Shown piece after piece: positions 61,724 to 64,000 of a DNA stretch of 64,000 nucleotides. The first letter of the stretch is position 1. Each line of letters starts with the position of its first letter. A program made the position numbers and the translations under genes. The DNA lies in NCBI RefSeq assembly GCF_025950095.1, contig NZ_JAPDDR010000008.1, forward strand, positions 1 through 64,000. Reading direction: 5' to 3'. A model generated the notes under the pieces. The model did no database searches. It was not told the origin of the DNA and saw only the letters and a program-made list of their open reading frames with translations. Origin of the DNA: Luteolibacter rhizosphaerae. GTDB lineage: Bacteria; Verrucomicrobiota; Verrucomicrobiia; Verrucomicrobiales; Akkermansiaceae.

Positions 61724-62584
61724 TCACTTCTCCCTCTTCCCCGCCTCATTCTCCGCCTCGCTCCACTCGAATTTCGGCAGCTTTGCCCGGTCCAATCCCT
61801 TCAGGTGCGCCTCGCCCTTCCGGCTCGCATCATCGGCCCGCACATAGCTCCACTTCTTGTCGCCGAAGATCTCCTCGCACAGCTTCGCCACCCCCGGATC
61901 ATACTCCTTCAGCTCCGCCCGCGTGTTCACATGGTTGTGGATCGCATCGTTCTCCCGGTTCGTCCCGAACCACGATTGCACCGCCTCCGCCCAGTACTCG
62001 TAGTGGTTCTCCGCTGCGTAGCAGTTCTTCCACTTCCCCTCCTTCAGCGCCGCATCATACGCCGCCTTCAGCCGCTCGTCGAAGCTGCTGTCCAGCGAGT
62101 TCACTCCCATCTGGTGGATCGCATGCGCGAACTCGTGCACCATGATGCTCTCCGTCGAATACGGATCGCCCGGGCAGCACAGCAGGTTCTCCTCCCCGCA
62201 GCTTACCGATGGCCGCTCGTGCGTCGCCCCCAGTCCCCGGGCCCGTCGGTTCCAGAATTCCTTCGGTGTTAGATCGGAGTGCTCCGGCACATCGCAGGTC
62301 CGCTCGCCCGTCGCCATCACCGTCAGGCGCACCTTGTTCTTCGCCATGGCGGAGAGGATGTCGTCCCGCCCCTCCAGCATCGATTTCACCAGCACCGCCG
62401 CCTCGCTCAGCGCCGGATCGCTCACCTTCGCGGAGGACACGATCGGGAACTCACCCGTCATCACCACCTTCGCATAGAAGGGCGAGAGCTTGAACTCCTC
62501 ACGGATCTTCTCCGGAATCGGCGATTGGATCTCCTGTGCCTGAACCACCAGCGATTCGATTGCGAAGAATGCGAGCCATCTCAT
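61724..62584 (-). CDS. Exported zinc metalloprotease (ATLF/gluzincin-like)
   Basis: The 286-residue protein begins with a short signal-like leader (MRWLAFFAIESLVVQA-QE). The zinc site is SIMVHEFAHAIHQMG (HEFAH), and the third ligand is the Glu of HYEYWAEAVQSWFGTN, about 60 residues later. This spacing and the YWAE helix resemble the protease domain of anthrax lethal factor and related bacterial proteins. Two Cys-containing loops (GERTCDVPEH; SCGEENLLCCPGD) may form disulphides. It should act on proteins outside the inner membrane; substrates are unknown. It stands alone between repeat-rich intergenic regions. Confidence 0.8.
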   Translation of the reverse strand: MRWLAFFAIESLVVQAQEIQSPIPEKIREEFKLSPFYAKVVMTGEFPIVSSAKVSDPALSEAAVLVKSMLEGRDDILSAMAKNKVRLTVMATGERTCDVPEHSDLTPKEFWNRRARGLGATHERPSVSCGEENLLCCPGDPYSTESIMVHEFAHAIHQMGVNSLDSSFDERLKAAYDAALKEGKWKNCYAAENHYEYWAEAVQSWFGTNRENDAIHNHVNTRAELKEYDPGVAKLCEEIFGDKKWSYVRADDASRKGEAHLKGLDRAKLPKFEWSEAENEAGKREK

Positions 62585-62880
62585 CCTCCCATCTTCACGA
62601 AAATCCCCGCCTCAAGCCAGAAGCTCTCGCGTCACTTGCCGAACCTCCAGTCCCCAGTCCCCAATCCGTAACACTATCAGGCACATCAGGCATATAAGGC
62701 AGGGACCGCTCTCCGAGCGGTCAGGCTTCTGGCGGCCCTCCTCCCCCAAACTCCACTCCTCATCCCACGCCCCCACCGCCGTTCAAATTTTGCGCCCTTC
62801 TGCGCTTTTTCGCGGCAAGAACTCTCACGCTTTCCACCTCACAATCCCGCCTTTCATCCGTGGAAATTCGTGGTTCCTCC
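62585..62880. other. Gene-free stretch with one palindrome
   Basis: The 296-base gap between two minus-strand genes holds no open frame of note. It contains the palindrome at 62704-62722, a short iterated text CAGGCACATCAGGCATATAA, and an AT/GC-mixed segment at about 62780-62870 with an imperfect repeat (TCCGTGGAAATTCGTGG). Confidence 0.6.
62704..62722. repeat. Perfect palindrome GACCGCTC-TCC-GAGCGGTC
   Basis: Arms of 8 bp pair perfectly around TCC. It lies 158 bases after the stop of the metallophosphoesterase gene on the minus strand. It resembles in style the hairpins of 61094-61665 but shares no stem sequence with them. Confidence 0.6.
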
Positions 62881-63792
62881 TCAAGCCACCCTCAACCTCA
62901 ACTCCCGCGATACCTCCCGCCCGAATCCCTCGATCTTCACCCGGTCCGCATGCACCTCCACGATCGAATACGCCGTGTTCTCCGGGTGATGCAGCATCGA
63001 GCGGAAAGTCACATACGGGATTCCGTTCTTCTCCGCGAAGTCCCCGGCATGGTTGTGCCCGTTGAACCAAGCCATCACGCAGGGATGCTTCTCCAGCAGC
63101 GCCATCACCTCCACATGATTCCACATCTGGTGCATGTCCGCGGGCGCCAGCGGATGATGCCCGCACACGATCACCCGCTCCTTCGCCGCATCCGCCGCGG
63201 CCAGCTCGCGCTCCAGCCACGCCATCTGTGTCGCGGAGAATCCACCGTTCCAAGGCTTCGCCCCTGCGGCTCCCGCTGCCTCTAGCCCTGCCAGGATCTC
63301 TTTCGCCCTCGCCGTCTCCACGGAGGCGGCCGCATTCCGGTACACCGAGACCTCGTTCGTGTCCGTCATGATGAACCGGATCCCCCTGCTACGAAAGCTG
63401 TAGTAGTCGTGCGGCATCTCCAGCGTCGAGACCACCCGGCCCTTCTCCCCATCGGCCACATCGTAGTCGTGATTCCCCAGCAGGTGATACACCGGGTGCC
63501 CTAGCCCCTTCATCAGCGGCAGCATCACATCGAAGGACTTGAAATCCCGGTCGATGAAGTCACCCAGATGCAGCGTGAAAGCCAGATCCTTGCCATGCAG
63601 CTCTTCCACCGCCCGCTTCAGCTTCTCCGGTGTCGAGCGGTAGTGCCGCTCACCCTTCGCCTCCGCATCGGCATACTGAGCATCCGTGATCAGGCCGAAG
63701 CGTAGCAACGGCGGCGCTCCTTCCTCGGCTTTCACGATGCCGGGCAGTCCCCCGGCGATGGCGGTGCTGGTGAGGAAACGGCGGCGATTCAT
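62881..63792 (-). CDS. Tat-exported metallophosphoesterase
   Basis: The 303-residue protein has a twin-arginine leader (MNRRRFLTSTAIAGGLPGI). The two-metal site of calcineurin-like phosphoesterases is complete: GLITDAQYADAE (D-x-x in place of D-x-H), TLHLGDFIDRD, HLLGNHDYDV, VIVCGHHPL and WFNGHNHAGD. The D-x-Q in the first motif is typical of Mn-dependent ADP-ribose/CDP-alcohol phosphatase-like members. It cleaves phosphoester or pyrophosphate bonds in the periplasm; the substrate is open. Its start overlaps the stop of the upstream glycosyltransferase by 4 bases. Confidence 0.9.
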   Translation of the reverse strand: MNRRRFLTSTAIAGGLPGIVKAEEGAPPLLRFGLITDAQYADAEAKGERHYRSTPEKLKRAVEELHGKDLAFTLHLGDFIDRDFKSFDVMLPLMKGLGHPVYHLLGNHDYDVADGEKGRVVSTLEMPHDYYSFRSRGIRFIMTDTNEVSVYRNAAASVETARAKEILAGLEAAGAAGAKPWNGGFSATQMAWLERELAAADAAKERVIVCGHHPLAPADMHQMWNHVEVMALLEKHPCVMAWFNGHNHAGDFAEKNGIPYVTFRSMLHHPENTAYSIVEVHADRVKIEGFGREVSRELRLRVA

Positions 63793-64000
63793 GCAGTGAC
63801 CGGGGTCTTGAGCATTTGCTCGTAGCGCCGAATGTAATCCGCCGCCGTGGTCTCGTGATTGAATCTTGCTGACGATTCCGCCATCACCCGCGCTGTCTGG
63901 CGTGCCTTCTCCTCGGCCGGCAGCGCGTGGAATCTCAGCGCTTCTTCAATCGCCCAGCGCAGCCCGTCCGCGTTGAAATGCTTGAAGAGGAAGCCGTTCC
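63789..64000 (-). CDS. Glycogen/starch-synthase-like glycosyltransferase, C-terminal fragment
   Basis: Only the last 69 complete codons are in the window. They read NGFLFKHFNADGLRWAIEEA, then FHALPAEEKARQTARVMAES, then FNHETTAADYIRRYEQMLK with a final TPVTA. The NGFLF-x(5)-D-G-L-x-W-A-I element follows the nucleotide-sugar site in GT5 glycogen synthases, and the closing F-N-x-x-x-x-A-x-x-Y-x-x-x-Y-x-x-M-L helix is typical of the same family. GlgA elongates glycogen from ADP-glucose; a related GT4 enzyme cannot be excluded. The stop overlaps the metallophosphoesterase start (ATGA). Confidence 0.75.
   Translation of the reverse strand, partial: NGFLFKHFNADGLRWAIEEALRFHALPAEEKARQTARVMAESSARFNHETTAADYIRRYEQMLKTPVTA

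Noticed and set aside
61223-61847. Two short open frames starting with the same residues (MSFRLLAST)
   Set aside because: They fall on the duplicated repeat unit; the likeness comes from the DNA repeat and there is no sign of protein selection.

Overview
The window looks like chromosomal DNA of a GC-rich Gram-negative bacterium of the phylum Verrucomicrobiota, probably close to Luteolibacter, Haloferula or Verrucomicrobium. This is inferred from gene content, not from a search. The pointers are a giant PVC-type dehydrogenase with HEAT repeats and a CxxCH haem site, a DUF1080 protein, a secreted GDSL hydrolase ending in a DADGDG segment, many secreted or lipid-anchored proteins, and palindrome-rich intergenic DNA. 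There is no rRNA operon, CRISPR array or intact mobile element. One tRNA-Gly(GCC) is present.

Layout. 1-3240: the end of an Hsp20 gene, a run of small genes of unknown function (one WYL-like, one TPR-like), then a tyrosine recombinase pseudogene whose dead 5' end faces the 3' end of tRNA-Gly. This is the appearance of a decayed genomic-island edge. 3450-14400: an MsbA-type ABC exporter, the glpK-glpD glycerol pair, a TRIC-like membrane protein, a HAD phosphatase, an OmpA-domain protein with a proline-rich tail, a histone-H1-like protein, homoserine dehydrogenase and a cupin. 14388-27764: an AraC regulator followed by a 1,644-residue ThuA / dehydrogenase / HEAT / cytochrome c / ThuA protein, then PhoD-like phosphatase, SGNH hydrolase, CvfB, an esterase-SMP-30 fusion and an exported archaemetzincin. 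27824-32096: uvrB, a TPR protein, a YheT-type hydrolase and a HIT protein.

32101-42086: an HAE1-type RND pump with its adaptor, divergent from a tightly overlapped run of DUF1080 protein, DUF3142-like lipoprotein and a 1,112-residue TPR lipoprotein. 42092-54192: eleven genes on the minus strand. From promoter to end they are a His-rich exported protein, TolC-like / CusB-like / CusA-like heavy-metal RND parts, a second His-rich protein, a Cys-rich exported protein, then an adaptor, ATPase and two permeases of a MacB/LolCDE-like ABC system and a Cys-rich lipoprotein. This is the most system-like block of the window: two transport machines apparently coupled with metal-binding accessory proteins.

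54299-61074: a membrane protein, a YbjN-like protein and a PagL-like lipid A deacylase converge on a GH43 arabinanase. That gene is divergent from a BlaI repressor and a BlaR1-type M56 protease that lacks a penicillin-binding sensor domain. Two perfect palindromes 32 bp apart sit in the shared promoter region. lysS follows. 61075-63791: a roughly 265-bp tandem repeat made of hairpins, an ATLF/gluzincin-type metalloprotease, a Tat-exported metallophosphoesterase, and at the right edge the end of a glycogen-synthase-like glycosyltransferase.
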